A stretch of 64,000 nucleotides of DNA from Apostichopus japonicus (lineage: Eukaryota; Echinodermata; Holothuroidea; Aspidochirotida; Stichopodidae). The first letter of the stretch is position 1. Each line of letters starts with the position of its first letter. The stretch is from NCBI RefSeq assembly GCF_037975245.1, contig NC_092561.1, forward strand, positions 9,731,001 through 9,795,000, read 5' to 3'. The position numbers were made by a program, and so were the translations under genes. The notes beneath the pieces are model-generated. The model had not been told where the DNA came from. It saw nothing but the letters and a program-made list of their open reading frames with translations, and did not search any database. This document shows positions 22,468-33,958 of this stretch, piece after piece.

Positions 22468-22515
<48 letters not shown>

Positions 22516-22532
22516 CATATATATATATATAC
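22459..22532. repeat. (TA)n microsatellite at the left border of triplication unit 1
   Basis: An interrupted TA tract marks the point where homology to units 2 and 3 begins. The corresponding tracts are at about 28015-28041 and 33698-33770. Confidence 0.85.
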
Positions 22533-22602
22533 TGCTCATGCGCACAAGTGCAGTACCAGTAAACTTGTAAGGCGGTTTGGTTGTTGGTCACTGACGATCG
22601 AT

Positions 22603-22609
22603 TGTAAAG
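22603..22609 (+). promoter_or_regulatory. mutated TATA box of peptide gene copy 1
   Basis: The position that reads TATAAAG in copies 2 and 3 reads TGTAAAG here, preceded by a small insertion (GACGATCGATTG versus GACGATTA). The upstream inverted CCAAT motif is also changed (GTTGG instead of ATTGG). Confidence 0.6.
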
Positions 22610-22722
22610 AGCTATACAGGAATGCATCACATCATTGTATCTGAAAACATCGAACTGTCAACAAGAACAAAAGTATTTTCTATTTCACTCAACCCAATAT
22701 TTCGGGGAAAAAAAAGCTTACA

Positions 22723-24008
22723 ATGGCCGCTAAGTTTGTGCTGTATATTTTAACTACCTCTTATTGCTCATAAAAAAATCGAGTTTATCATTGTAGGTGA
22801 GTAAATATATTTATTTGTGTATGTAAAATCCTTCGTTTTGTTCAAAGCCACGACACTTGGAATTGGGGGAATCATGGCTACTAATGCTTTATAAAGCTTG
22901 ATATCCTGCGGGCGTGCATGGTGCAGCCATAGACGGCATTTCGTGCACGTGGTATGTCTTCTGCCCCAACCCCACCCCACCCATCTGAAACAAGTGTCGG
23001 AGACCATGGCCAAATTATGTCATACAATGACAATATGCCCGCAAGCTAATGTCATGTAATTTCACCCGTTTCTTGTTAATCGGCATTTAAAGGGGTATGC
23101 CGGTGGCTGAAGTAGATTGTTTAAATAGTTGCTGGAATTCTTGTTGTATTTTTTGGTCAAACATTATATCATCGTATATGGTTTTGGGGCAAAGTTATTG
23201 TTCAACTGTTGTGGTATATTGTAAATGCATTTAGCGACAGCATAGTCCACGTTGTCTTCATGGCACTTGCAGCTGTAAACGTTTTGGTTTTGTTTAAGAT
23301 ATATTTAACAGATTAGAGGGAAATGATAATTCTGTAGAGAAAGTTGCACTGTAATGAAATTCCGAATACTGCAGAGAAAATGAACAGAAAGGTAGACTTT
23401 CTAAAAAAGTTGATTTTAAGTCCTCTCAAACAGTACTTGAAGGTAGTCACCTAAGAACTACCCCGTATGTGTGAATTGTATGCAACAAGGCAAAGCTCTA
23501 CAGAGTTAGAACATAATAATATTTTGGATTCTCGGCACCAGCACATAATAATATTTTGGATTCTCGGCACCAGCACACAATCTGAGTAGAAGCTGTGATA
23601 TAAAAAAGCCTCAGTCCTGCCATTTTATGAAAAACTTCGGACGAAAACCTGCTATGTTTTACTTTCGGCCTTGGGAACAAATGGTTTACATGACGTTTTT
23701 CGACTGACAGTGGCGAATATTGATCTCTTTAGGAGAATTGTTGCCTTGTGTTTCTATGTAATATCGTTTTAATATGAACTTTTAATCCATCAAATGGAGC
23801 TATTATAACGTTGACATGAATATTACTTCTTTAAGGGCTCAACCTCCGTATTCTGTTCCTCCTGGTGGCATTACTGGTTGCTATGATGATGATCGGACTG
23901 GTCTCTTGCGAAGACGAAGACGAGGACAATTTTGAGATGTTCGCACGTAGAGGGAAGTGTTGTCCCGCAGACGATTGTCAGGAGTGGTGTGCCTGCTGCC
24001 GCGACTGA
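22723..24008 (+). pseudogene. cysteine-rich secreted peptide gene, copy 1 (intact exon 2, defective expression signals)
   Basis: Exon 1 would be 22723-22729 (seven bases from ATG) and exon 2 is 23836-24008, the same layout as copies 2 and 3. Exon 2 is intact and encodes the same peptide as copy 2: hydrophobic signal segment, acidic pro-region, Arg-Arg, then CC-x4-C-x3-C-x1-CC. The donor after exon 1 is CTAAGT instead of GTAAGT. A new strong donor TAG|GTGAGT appears at 22797 where the other copies have GATGAGT, but using it would leave an in-frame stop after the ATG. With the altered TATA box this points to a silenced copy. An in-frame TAA just before exon 2 shows splicing is required. Confidence 0.7.
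23836..24008 (+). CDS. cysteine-rich peptide copy 1, exon 2
   Basis: The acceptor is 'TTCTTTAAG|GG'. It carries 57 codons including TGA, encoding the rest of the signal peptide, Glu/Asp-rich spacer, dibasic site and six-cysteine peptide. It differs from copy 2 by one synonymous base only. Confidence 0.75.
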
Positions 24009-24114
24009 TTTCCAAGATTGCAATGGTAAAATTGCACCTTAATGTTTCACCATTTCGTAATATAGCGTTTGAATATTTTGCACCATTTTCGTATTTTTTA
24101 CAAGCTTTTTAGTT

Positions 24115-24120
24115 AATAAA
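24115..24120 (+). terminator. polyadenylation signal, peptide copy 1
   Basis: AATAAA lies 107 bp after the stop codon and is conserved in all three copies. Confidence 0.75.
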
Positions 24121-24436
24121 CAAAAAAGCGGGCATATATGGCGTAGACGTGTATATATAGTACGAGTGTAACAGCATGACTACGAGTACAAGTAGAAGTT
24201 TCTTTTGATTACAGTACAAACATACGACCCCCAAGCACAGATATTAATACATATATAGAAGCATACATATCAAAGCTGCTGACAAACAACGGGCTTTGCA
24301 GCGGATTTGAAGGTCACTCGCGCCATGAACAGCGGATAGGGTTACTTCGTCGTAGTAACGAGGTTGATATGAAATCCTGATCTTATCGTCACAATATCTT
24401 TCATTTCACCCGATACACACAGAGAACACAGTAAAC

Positions 24437-24682
24437 ATCTTTTTAAGTTTTGTACCAGCGTAAAAACTGGATCGTGCTATAAATCAGTACCAAGTGCTAT
24501 TAGGATGACAGTCAAAATATGATATACGATATGTGTAATCCCAACAAATCCAGTTTGATTGATTTGTCGGCATCAAATATAATCCTCGGTTTTTACATAT
24601 TAACCTAACAGCACTTGCTAACGATTTATCGTATTTATCAGCACGATCCAGTTTTTACTGTGGTACCATTTTTTTAAAAGAT
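24437..24682. mobile_element. foldback MITE-like element in unit 1
   Basis: The outer ~75 bp on each side are inverted copies: left 'GTACCAGCGTAAAAACTGG..CGTGCT', right the complement of 'GTACCACAGTAAAAACTGG..CGTGCTGATAAAT', continuing to 'CAAGTGCT[AG]TTAGG'. The ~246-bp element recurs at the same place in units 2 and 3, so it predates the triplication. The target duplication is unresolved. Confidence 0.7.
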
Positions 24683-24949
24683 TTACGGTAGTTATTGTAA
24701 TTTCTCTGTGAATCGGTTGTCCATTTTCACATATAGAAACACTTGATACACCAGACTAGCTCGAATGTTTTGAGCAAAATTTACATTAGTTGAAATGAAT
24801 TACAACTCACGAATATTTAGACGCTGCTTACACTGTTGTTCTTACTTTTTGAAAATTAAGTATCCTTGCATGTTCTCAGATGTAATTACAATCTTACGTT
24901 AGGCCCTTAACTAGATACAAAACCCAGCCATCTATAGATTGCTCACCAT

Positions 24950-25215
24950 GATAATTTTGAATAGACCGAAATGTAGGGGAGACGGATAAACATAAATGTT
25001 TGGGCCCCTGGGGAGCAGGTACTCCAAGGTGGAGGGGCACCAACAATTATATATACAGGGGCACTAATAATTAAAAGAGGGGCACAATACTCACGTAGTG
25101 TTATACTTGTGAAGTTTTTGTCCACAGGATGGTGGAAAAAATTAAGGGTGTGATGGGGTGGAAGAAAAATATTCTAAAAGTGGAGGAGGCAAGCCCCTGG
25201 GCCCAGCCTGGCTAC
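24950..25215. repeat. GC-rich transposon-like block, present in all three units
   Basis: This block has 'GGGCCCCTGGGGAGCAGG', repeats of 'GAGGGGCAC' and ends 'CCCAGCCTGGCTACAGGACT'. It recurs near 30610-30877 and 36370-36615. It resembles a decayed non-autonomous element but the ends are not clear. Confidence 0.4.
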
Positions 25216-26486
25216 AGGACTATACTGGGAAGGGTTTAATATTCAAATGGAGCCTAATAACCACCTTAAGCAAATACTCACTAATTGACACAGACTGATA
25301 TACACTGCACAGTCATTTTGAAGTAAAACGTTTCTTGGCAATGTCAGTCTCAAAAGCGAGTGAAGCTCAGCGAAAGATTTTCGAAAATTGCTGCATTTTT
25401 TTTTAACTGAAAGGTACCTCACAGTAATAAAACAGCCAAGATGCCATTAGAAAATAGATTAAAACACACTCATATACCATCTGCAAAACGATATTGGATA
25501 GAACTTCCCAAAATAACTTCTCTGTACTTTCTGACTAATTTCATTGGAAGTTATCAGACTGTCCAAATGAAAACTGGTATACATACTTGCAAAATAAAGT
25601 CAGAGTGGAAAAAGTCTCTAAAATATCCAACCTCCCCCATCCCCCAATTAAATGGTTATAGACTTTATTTTAAAAATATGTCGCATAACAAGGATTGACA
25701 TGCTGTTTCTATATTTTGTTTACAATGTGCATGCCTTTATTGAAGAATATAAAAGTTACAATGGAACAAAAGGCACCATCATAGATGAAAAGCCTCTAAA
25801 CGTGTATTGCAGCATTTTAGTAGTCTGCCACGATACATTAGTTTAGATAACCATTACTCAAGTTGATTTCTACTTTCCTATCCTAGCAATTGGATATTGC
25901 CTAGGCCTATAGGTGCTACTGTAATTTTAATATATACTAGCAGTACATATCGAGTAGCAAAAAACAAAGTTTGTTTTTTTTAAATAAAGAACATATTAAA
26001 GATTCCTTTTCGTTTTCCATGACGCATACATATACCCTTAGAAGTGGCTCACAGTTCTGTGTATTCAATAAGTTTATTGTTTTAAGAATTTCTCACAATC
26101 TGGAAAATCAACCGCGCACTTCATTGCCTAACGTTTAGTTTCTAGGTAAAATAGTGTGTAGGTTGATGCTTTTGGGTGAGCTGTTCGTCTTCAAATTGCT
26201 GCAAGCGACAAGCCAGAAGTAGCTTCTATGTGTTCAAGTTCTGTGGTCTTAAGCAGTAATGATCCGCTGGAGAGCGATCTTGTTTCTCCGCGTGAATGGC
26301 AAGGCCAACGTGACAATAAATGATGTCTACTCCAAGAAAACAATCAGTGCATCATTTTCATAGATGTGATATACGTTACAAGGTATTTAGCGCACTCTGC
26401 TTTAACATCTGTGGTTACGCATTATCGAACTACGACAAGCCGAGGACAAACGTATCACATGAGCTTTAACGCTGCACAGATGATTG

Positions 26487-26552
26487 CTTCGAGCACGCAT
26501 ATCGAGCACGCATATCGAGCACGCATATCGAGCACGCATATCGAGCACGCAT
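26487..26552. repeat. 13-bp VNTR in unit 1 (5 units)
   Basis: Five copies of CGAGCACGCATAT. The same locus has 7 copies in unit 2 and 11 in unit 3. Confidence 0.9.
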
Positions 26553-28091
26553 ATAGTAGACAGCCGTTACAGCCCCGCTGGTTTGCCGATACGCGTGACA
26601 TTAATTTCTTAGAATGTTTTTTTACCCAACTAATTTTTTTCACCTCTCAACAGATTTTGTCTTTTTCAACCCACAGTCGCAAGTTTCCTGGACTTTCTCT
26701 CGCGCCAGTAAGAAGCTTCTCCAACAAACCACAATCGTTAGCAGCCGGCTAGTTGCATGTTATGCTAGAAAAACACCATCGACGTAAATTGAAATATCAT
26801 ATTAATTAATAAAATAGTATTTCCTTTTCTGTTCTCATGCAGAATCTGATGTATAGAGTAAACCTTGTTTTCCATGTTGTATGTTATCCGTAAATATGCA
26901 TGTTAACAACGGGTATTTTACAAATAAGATGGTTTTGTCAATCGTAAAGAACTGGTGAACATGTTTAACTTCTTGTAGATTTATTAAGTCACTATGCAAA
27001 TTTCGTCTTAGAAATTTAAACCACTACTGATAGGTGGAGGGAAAACAATATCATAATTCTCTTTGCTAATTTTACAATTAGTGAAAAATAGAATTTGAAA
27101 TAAACAAGCAAATCTCTTTAATTTTATTATTTTCCTTTTCTGAATCCCTAGTCATTTTATTTCCTTCTGTGCCACCCTTCCTCCTTCCCAGTTATTGAAA
27201 ACGTCAACAGTGCCTCCTTACGACAATAATATTTCAAAGTTCCACTTTTTGTTTATGGAAATTACCCTTTTCATAATTTACAAATGTGACGTTTTTTTGT
27301 GAAATTAAAAGAAAATATTAAAACGTTTAGGTGTTGAAGAAAAAAAATCAAATACTGGATTTACGGTGACCAGAATGATGAGAGGGTTCAATTTTTCGCG
27401 ACTTGTTGAGGTTATTTATCGGTTTGCTTTTCCAAATCAAAGTAAAATATCCCACTCACTTTTGAAGCTCCCCCCCACCACCCACCTTTCCTCAGACTGA
27501 ACCCTCTTCCGCCGACTCACTATCGAATTTTTATTTTATTTTCCTGGGCATTTTCTCAAACCAATATACAGAATTTTAGCAGATTTGAGGCAATTTTTAA
27601 CTTATAAGTTACACAACAAATGGGAGCTGAAAATGGTTCAGTCCCCCCAAAGAACATCGATTTCAACCATTTCATGTTGTTCAGTCCGATGCAATGTTGC
27701 ATGCTAGCCTACGTTTCTATCAAAATCAAAATGTAAATTTTACCATGTTTTACTCCATAATGGTTCAGCGATGAGATCACAGTTGCAACCAATTGCGACC
27801 ACACACACTTCTAACCCACTGAAAGGATCAGCTGTCATAAAGAAGTAACAACAGTAAATCTGCACTTTGTGGATTGCTCATATATGGGCATAAACATATG
27901 CATCATTTTGGCCGGTTGCGTCACAGAAACACGTTGGTTGATTGGCTATGATATTACAGTAGCCAATCAGCAATACATAGGCTATACAATACATCGTCTA
28001 CCTCTATCTCTCCCTATATATATATATATATATATATATATTGATCATGCGCACAAGTGCAGTACCAGCAAACTTGTATGGCGATTTGGTT

Positions 28092-28114
28092 ATTGGTCAC
28101 TGACGATTATAAAG
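28092..28114 (+). promoter_or_regulatory. core promoter of peptide gene copy 2 (ATTGG and TATAAAG)
   Basis: ATTGG, an inverted CCAAT box, at 28092-28096 and TATAAAG at 28108-28114 lie 113-135 bp before the ATG. The arrangement is identical in copy 3 and altered in copy 1. Confidence 0.65.
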
Positions 28115-28226
28115 AGCTATACGGGAATGCATCACATCATTGGATCTGAAAACATCGAACTGTCAACAAGAACAAAAATATTTTCTATTTCACTCAACCC
28201 AATATTTCGGGGGAAAAAAGCTAACA

Positions 28227-29669
28227 ATGGCCGGTAAGTTTGTGCTGTATATTTTAACTATTCTCTCCTTGCTCATAAAAAAAAATCAAATTTATCATTG
28301 TAGATGAGTAAATATATGTATTTCTGTATGTAAAATCCTTCGTTTTGTTCAAAGCCACGACACTTTGAAATGGGGAATCATAGCTACTAATGCTTGATAA
28401 AGCTATCATTTTCCTGCGGGCGTGCATGGTGCAGCCATAGACGGCATTTCGTGCATGTGGTATGTCTTCTGACCCAACCCCACCTCTGCCATCTAAAACA
28501 AATGTCGGAGGCCATAGCCAAATTATGACTTTAAAGTCATACAATGACAATATGCCCGCAAGCTAATGTCATGTAATTTCACCCGTTTCTTGTTAATCGG
28601 CATTTAAAGGGTCATTCCGGTGGCTGAAGTAGATTGTTTAAATAGTTGCTGGAATTCTTGTTGTATTTTTTGGTCAAACATTATATCATCGTATATGGTT
28701 TTGGGGCAAAGTTATTGTTCAACTGTTGTGGTATATGGTAAATGCATTTAGCGACAGCAGAGTCCACAATGTCTGCATGGAAATTGCAGCTGAAAACGTT
28801 TTGGTTTTGTCTAAGATATATTTAACAGATTAGAGGGAAATGATAGTTCTGTAGAGAAAGTTGCACTATAATGAAATTCCGAATACTGCAAATAAAATGA
28901 ACAGAAAGGTAGACTTTCTAAATTTTTATCACATTTAAATGATAATTATCATAATGATTATGATTGAAAGGCATCGCTTTTGAAGAATATTTCGTTACAT
29001 TTCAGTTTAACATATGTCGACTTAGGTCAAAGAAAGAAAAAACATCCCTCGTCCCCTCTTTCATCTTTTTCTCTCTCTCTCTGTTTTGCAAAACGCTTTA
29101 AAGTTAATTTTTAGTCCTCTCAAACATTACTTGAAGGTAGTCACCTAAGAACTACCCCGTATGTGTGGATTGTATGCAACAAGGCAAAGCTCTACAGAGT
29201 TAGAAAATAATAATATTTTGGATTCTCGGCGCCAGCACACAATCTGAGTAGAGACCTTGATATAAAAGAGCCTCAGTCCAACCATTTTATGAAGACTTCG
29301 GACGAAAACCTGCTATGTTTTACTTTCGGCCTTGGGAACAAATGATTTACATGACGTTTTTCAACTGACAGTGGCAAATATTGATCTCTTTAGGAGAATT
29401 GTTGCCTTGTGTTTCTATGTAATATCGTTTTAATATGAACTTTTAATCCATCAAATGGAGCTATTATAACGTTGACATGAATATTACTTCTTTAAGGGCT
29501 CAACCTCCGTATTCTTTTCCTCCTGGTGGCATTACTGGTTGCTATGATGATGATCGGACTGGTCTCTTGCGAAGACGAAGACGAGGACAATTTTGAGATG
29601 TTCGCACGTAGAGGGAAGTGTTGTCCCGCAGACGATTGTCAGGAGTGGTGTGCCTGCTGCCGCGACTGA
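28227..29669 (+). CDS. cysteine-rich secreted peptide precursor, copy 2 (two exons)
   Basis: Exon 1 coding is 28227-28233 ('AACAATGGCCG|GTAAGT', phase 1) and exon 2 is 29497-29669, giving 59 aa. The order is a start with strong context, a hydrophobic signal segment at about residues 5-25 ending Ser-Cys, an alternating Glu/Asp pro-region, Arg-Arg, then an 18-residue peptide with six cysteines spaced CC-x4-C-x3-C-x1-CC. This spacing and precursor plan match the short (M-1) branch of framework III conopeptides; homology is not implied, and antimicrobial or hormone-like peptides are alternatives. Mature residues between cysteines are acidic. The product should be secreted and disulfide-bonded. 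No known echinoderm family is recognised. Confidence 0.75.
29497..29669 (+). CDS. cysteine-rich peptide copy 2, exon 2
   Basis: The acceptor 'ACTTCTTTAAG|GG' completes a Gly codon split by the intron. The intron is 1,263 bp, the same length as in copy 3. The stop TGA follows two residues after the last cysteine pair. Confidence 0.75.
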
Positions 29670-29775
29670 TTTCCAAGATTGCAATGGTAAAGTTGCACCT
29701 TAATGTTTCACCATTTCGTAATATAGCGTTTGAATATTTTGCACAATTTTCATATTTTTTAGAAGCTTTTTAGTT

Positions 29776-29781
29776 AATAAA
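29776..29781 (+). terminator. polyadenylation signal, peptide copy 2
   Basis: AATAAA is 107 bp after the stop codon, in a conserved context. Confidence 0.75.
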
Positions 29782-30097
29782 CAAAAAAGCGGGCATATAT
29801 GACGTAGACGTGTATATATAGTACGAGTGTAACAGCATGACTACGAGTACAAGTAGAAGTTTCTTTTGATTACAGTACAAACATACGACCCCCAAGCACA
29901 GAAATTAATACATACCTAAAAGGATACATATCAAAGCTACTGACAAACAACAGGCTTTGCAGCGGATTTGAAGGTTACTCGCGCCATGAACAGCGGATAG
30001 GGTTACTTCGTCGTAGTAACGAGGTTGATACGAAATCCTGATCTTATCGTCACAATATCTTTCATTTCACCCGATACACACAGAGAACACAATATAC

Positions 30098-30342
30098 ATC
30101 TTTTAAGTTTTGTACCAGCGTAAAAACTGGATCGTGCTATAAATCAGTACCAAGTGCTATTAGGATGACAGTCAAAATATGATATTCGATATGTGTCATC
30201 CCAACAAATCCAGTTTGATTGATTTATCGGCATCAAATATAATCCTCGGTTTTTACATATTAACCTAACAGCACTTGCTAACGATTTATCGTATTTATCA
30301 GCACGATCCAGTTTTTACTGTGGTACCATTTTTTTAAAAGAT
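30098..30342. mobile_element. foldback MITE-like element in unit 2
   Basis: Same inverted-repeat element and position as 24437-24682 in unit 1. Confidence 0.7.
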
Positions 30343-32143
30343 TTACGGTAGTTATTGTAATTTCTCTGTGAATCGGTTGTCCATTTTCACATATAGAAAC
30401 ACTTGATACACCAGACTAGCTCGAATGTTTTGAGCAAAATTTACATTAGTTGAAATGAATTACAACTCACGAATATTTAGACGCTGCTTACACTGTTGTT
30501 CTTACTTTTTGAAAAATTAAGTATCCTTGCATGTTCTCAGATGTAATTACAATCTTACGTTAGGCCCTTAACTAGATACAAAACCCAGCCATCTATAGAT
30601 TGCTCACCATGATAATTTTGAATAGACCGAAATGTAGGGGAGACGGATATACAGAAATGTTTGGGCCCCTGGGGAGCAGGTACTCCAAGTTGGAGGGGCA
30701 CCAACAATTATATATACAGGGGCACTAATAATTAAAAGAGGGGCACAATACTCACGTACTGTTATATTTGTGAAGTTTTTGTCCACAGGATGGTGGAAAA
30801 AATTAAGGGTGTGATGGGGTGGAAGAAAAATATTCTAAAAGTGGAGGAGGCAAGCCCCTGTGCCCAGCCTGGCTACAGGACTATACTGGGAAGGGATTAA
30901 TATTCAAATGGAGCCTAATAACCACCTTAAGCAAATACTCACTAATTGACACAGACTGATATACACTGCACAGTCATTTTGAAGTAAAACGTTTCTTGGC
31001 AATGTCAGTCTCAAAAGCGAGTGAAGCTCAGCGAAAGATTTTCGAAAATTGCTGCATTTTTTTTTAACTGAAAGGTACCTCACAGTAATAAAACAGCCAA
31101 GATGCCATTAGAAAATAGGTTAAAACACACTCATATACCATCTGCAAAACGATATTGGATAGAACTTCCCAAAATAACTTCTCTGTACTTTCTGACTAAT
31201 TTCATTGGAAGTTATCAGACTGTCCAAGTGAAAACTGGTATACATACTTGCAAAATAAAGTCAGAGTGGAAAAAGTCTCTAAAATATCCAACCTCCCCCA
31301 TCCCCCAATTAAATGGTTATAGACTTTATTTTAAAAATATGTCGCATAACAAGGATTGACATGCTGTTTCTATATTTTGTTTACAATGTGCATGCCTTTA
31401 TTGAAGAATATAAAAGTTACAATGGAACAAAAGGCACCATCATAGATGAAAAGCCTCTAAACGTGTATTGCAGCATTTTAGTAGTCTGCCACGATACATT
31501 AGTTTAGATAACCATTACTCAAGTTGATTTCTACTTTCCTATCCTAGCAATTGGATATTGCCTAGGCCTATAGGTGCTACTGTAATTTTAATATATACTA
31601 GCAGTACATATCGAGTAGCAAAAAACAAAGTTTGTTTTTTAAATAAAGAACATATTAAAGATTCCTTTTCGTTTTCCATGACGCATACATATACCCTTAG
31701 AAGTGGCTCACAGTTCTGTGTATTCAATAAGTTTGTTTTAAGAATTTCTCACAATCTTTAAAATCAACCGCGCACTTCATTGCCTAACGTTTAGATTCTA
31801 GGTAAAATAGTGTGTAGGTTGATGCTTTTGGGTGAGCTGTTCGTCTTCAAATTGCTGCAAGCGACAAGCCAGAAGTAGCTTCTATGTGTTCAAGTTCAGT
31901 GGTCTTAAGCAGTAATGATCCGCTGGAGAGCGATCTTGTTTCTCCGCGTGAATGGCAAGGCCAACGTGACAATAAATGATGTCTACTCCAAGAAAACAAC
32001 CAGTGCATCATTTTCATAGATGTGATATACGTTACAAGGTATTTAGCGCACTCTGCATTAACATCTGTGGTTACGCATCATCGAACTACGACAAGCCGAG
32101 GACAAACGTATCACATGAGCTTTAACGCTGCACAGATGATTGC

Positions 32144-32235
32144 TTCGAGCACGCATATCGAGCACGCATATCGAGCACGCATATCGAGCACGCATATCGA
32201 GCACGCATATCGAGCACGCATATCGAGCACGCATA
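32144..32235. repeat. 13-bp VNTR in unit 2 (7 units)
   Basis: Seven copies of CGAGCACGCATAT at the locus that has five copies in unit 1. Confidence 0.9.
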
Positions 32236-33712
32236 TAGTAGACAGCCGTTACAGCCCCGCTGGTTTGCCGATACGCGTGACATTAATTTCTTAGAATGTT
32301 TTTTTACCCAACTAATTTTTTTCACCTCTCAACAGATTTTGTCTTTTTCAACCCACAGTCGCAAGTTTCCTGGACTTTCTCTCGCGCCAGTAAGAAGCTT
32401 CTCCAACAAACCACAATCGTTAGCAGCCGGCTAGTTGCATGTTATGCTAGAAAAACACCATCGACGTAAATTGAAATATCACATTAATTAATAAAAAAGT
32501 ATTTCTTTTTCTGTTCTCATGCAGAATCTGATGTATAGAGTAAACCTTGTTTTCCATATTGTATGTTATCCGTAAATATGCATGTTAACAACGGGTATTT
32601 TACAAATAAGATGGTTTTGTCAATCGTAAAGAACTGGTGAACATGTTTAACTGGTTGTAGATGTATTAAGTCACTATGCAAATTTCGTCTTAGAAATTTA
32701 AACCACTACAGATATGTGGAGGGAAAACAATATCATAATTCTCTTTGCTAATTTTACAATTAGTGAAAAATAGAATTTGAAATAAACATGCAAATCTCTT
32801 TAATTTTATTATTTTTCTTTTCTGAATTCCTAGTCATTTTATTTCCTTCTGTGCCACCCTTCCTCCTTCCCAGTTATTGAAAACGTCAACAGTGCCTCCT
32901 TACGGCAATAATATTTCAAAGTTCCACTTTTTGTTTATGGAAATTACCCTTTTCATAATTTACAAATGTGACGTTTTTTGTGAAATTAAAAGAAACTATT
33001 AAAACGTTTAAGTGTTGAAGAAAAAAAAAATCAAATACTGGATTTACGGTGACCAGAATGATGAGAGGGTCCAATTTTTCGCGACTTGTTGAGGTTATTT
33101 ATCGGTTTGCTTTTCCAAATCAAAGTAAAATATCCCACTAACTTTTGAAGCTCCCCCCCACCACCCCCACCTTTCCTCAGACTGAACCCTCTTCCGCCGA
33201 CTCACTATCGAATTTTTATTTTATTTTCCTGGGCATTTTCTCAAACCAATATACAGAATTTTAGCAGATTTGAGGCAATTTTTAACTTATAAGTTACACA
33301 ACAAATGGGAGCTGAAAATGGTTCAGTCCCCCCAAAGAACATCGATTTCAACCATTTCATGTTGTTCAGTCCGATGCAAGGTTGCATGCTAGCCTACGTT
33401 TCTATCAAAATCCAAATGTAAATTTTACCATGTTTTACTCCATAATGGTTCAGCGAAGAGATCACAGTTGCAACCAGTTGCGAACCCACACGATTCCAAC
33501 CAACTAACAGGATCAGTTGTCATAAAAAATAATATCAGTAGATCTGTACTTTGCGGATTGCCCATATATGGGCATAAACATATGCATCATTTTGGCCGGT
33601 TGCGTCACAGAAACACGTTGGTTGATTGGCTATGATATTACAGTAGCCAATCAGCAATACATAGGCTATATAATACATCGTCTACCTTTACCTCTCCCTA
33701 TCTATCTATATA

Positions 33713-33771
<59 letters not shown>

Positions 33772-33840
33772 TGCTCATGCGCACTAGTGCAGTCAGACCA
33801 GCAAACTTGTATGGCGATTTGGTTATTGGTCACTGACGAT

Positions 33841-33847
33841 TATAAAG
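33841..33847 (+). promoter_or_regulatory. TATA box of peptide gene copy 3
   Basis: TATAAAG in the same context as copy 2, with ATTGG 16 bp upstream and the ATG 112 bp downstream of its end. Confidence 0.65.
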
Positions 33848-33958
33848 AGCTATACGGGAATGCATCACATCATTGTATCTGAAAACATCGAACTGTCAAC
33901 AAGAACAAAAATATTTTCTATTTCACTCAACCCAATATTTCGGGAAAAAAAGCTAACA

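Larger units (their letters stand above)
22456..28014 (+). repeat. segmental tandem duplication, unit 1
   Basis: It contains promoter remnant, exon 1, intron, exon 2, poly(A) signal, an inverted-repeat element and a 13-bp VNTR in the same order as units 2 and 3. It is nearly identical to unit 2 over most of its length. Relative to units 2 and 3 the first intron lacks about 157 bp (near 23405). Confidence 0.9.
28015..33697 (+). repeat. segmental tandem duplication, unit 2
   Basis: It is co-linear with unit 1 (exon 2 offset 5,661 bp) and unit 3 (offset 5,732 bp). The sequence just left of each later unit (27.4-28.0 and 33.05-33.7 kb) is also homologous, so breakpoints fall in or beside the TA tracts. 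Confidence 0.9.

Noticed and set aside
25441-25698. 85-codon frame (MPLENRLKHTH...) conserved in all three triplication units
   Set aside because: Conservation is explained by recent duplication of the whole segment. Units 1 and 2 are near-identical everywhere, and in unit 3 the frame is shifted and truncated, with no domain or promoter evidence.
26366-26752. 128-codon frame with I-E-H-A-Y-R-A-R-I-S-S-T-H repeats
   Set aside because: It is driven by the 13-bp VNTR, and the length changes arbitrarily among units.
28254-28550. Minus-strand frame in peptide intron 1, repeated near 22768 and 34120
   Set aside because: It is shared only because the units are duplicates. The frame differs in length between units and overlaps the intron of a better-supported gene.
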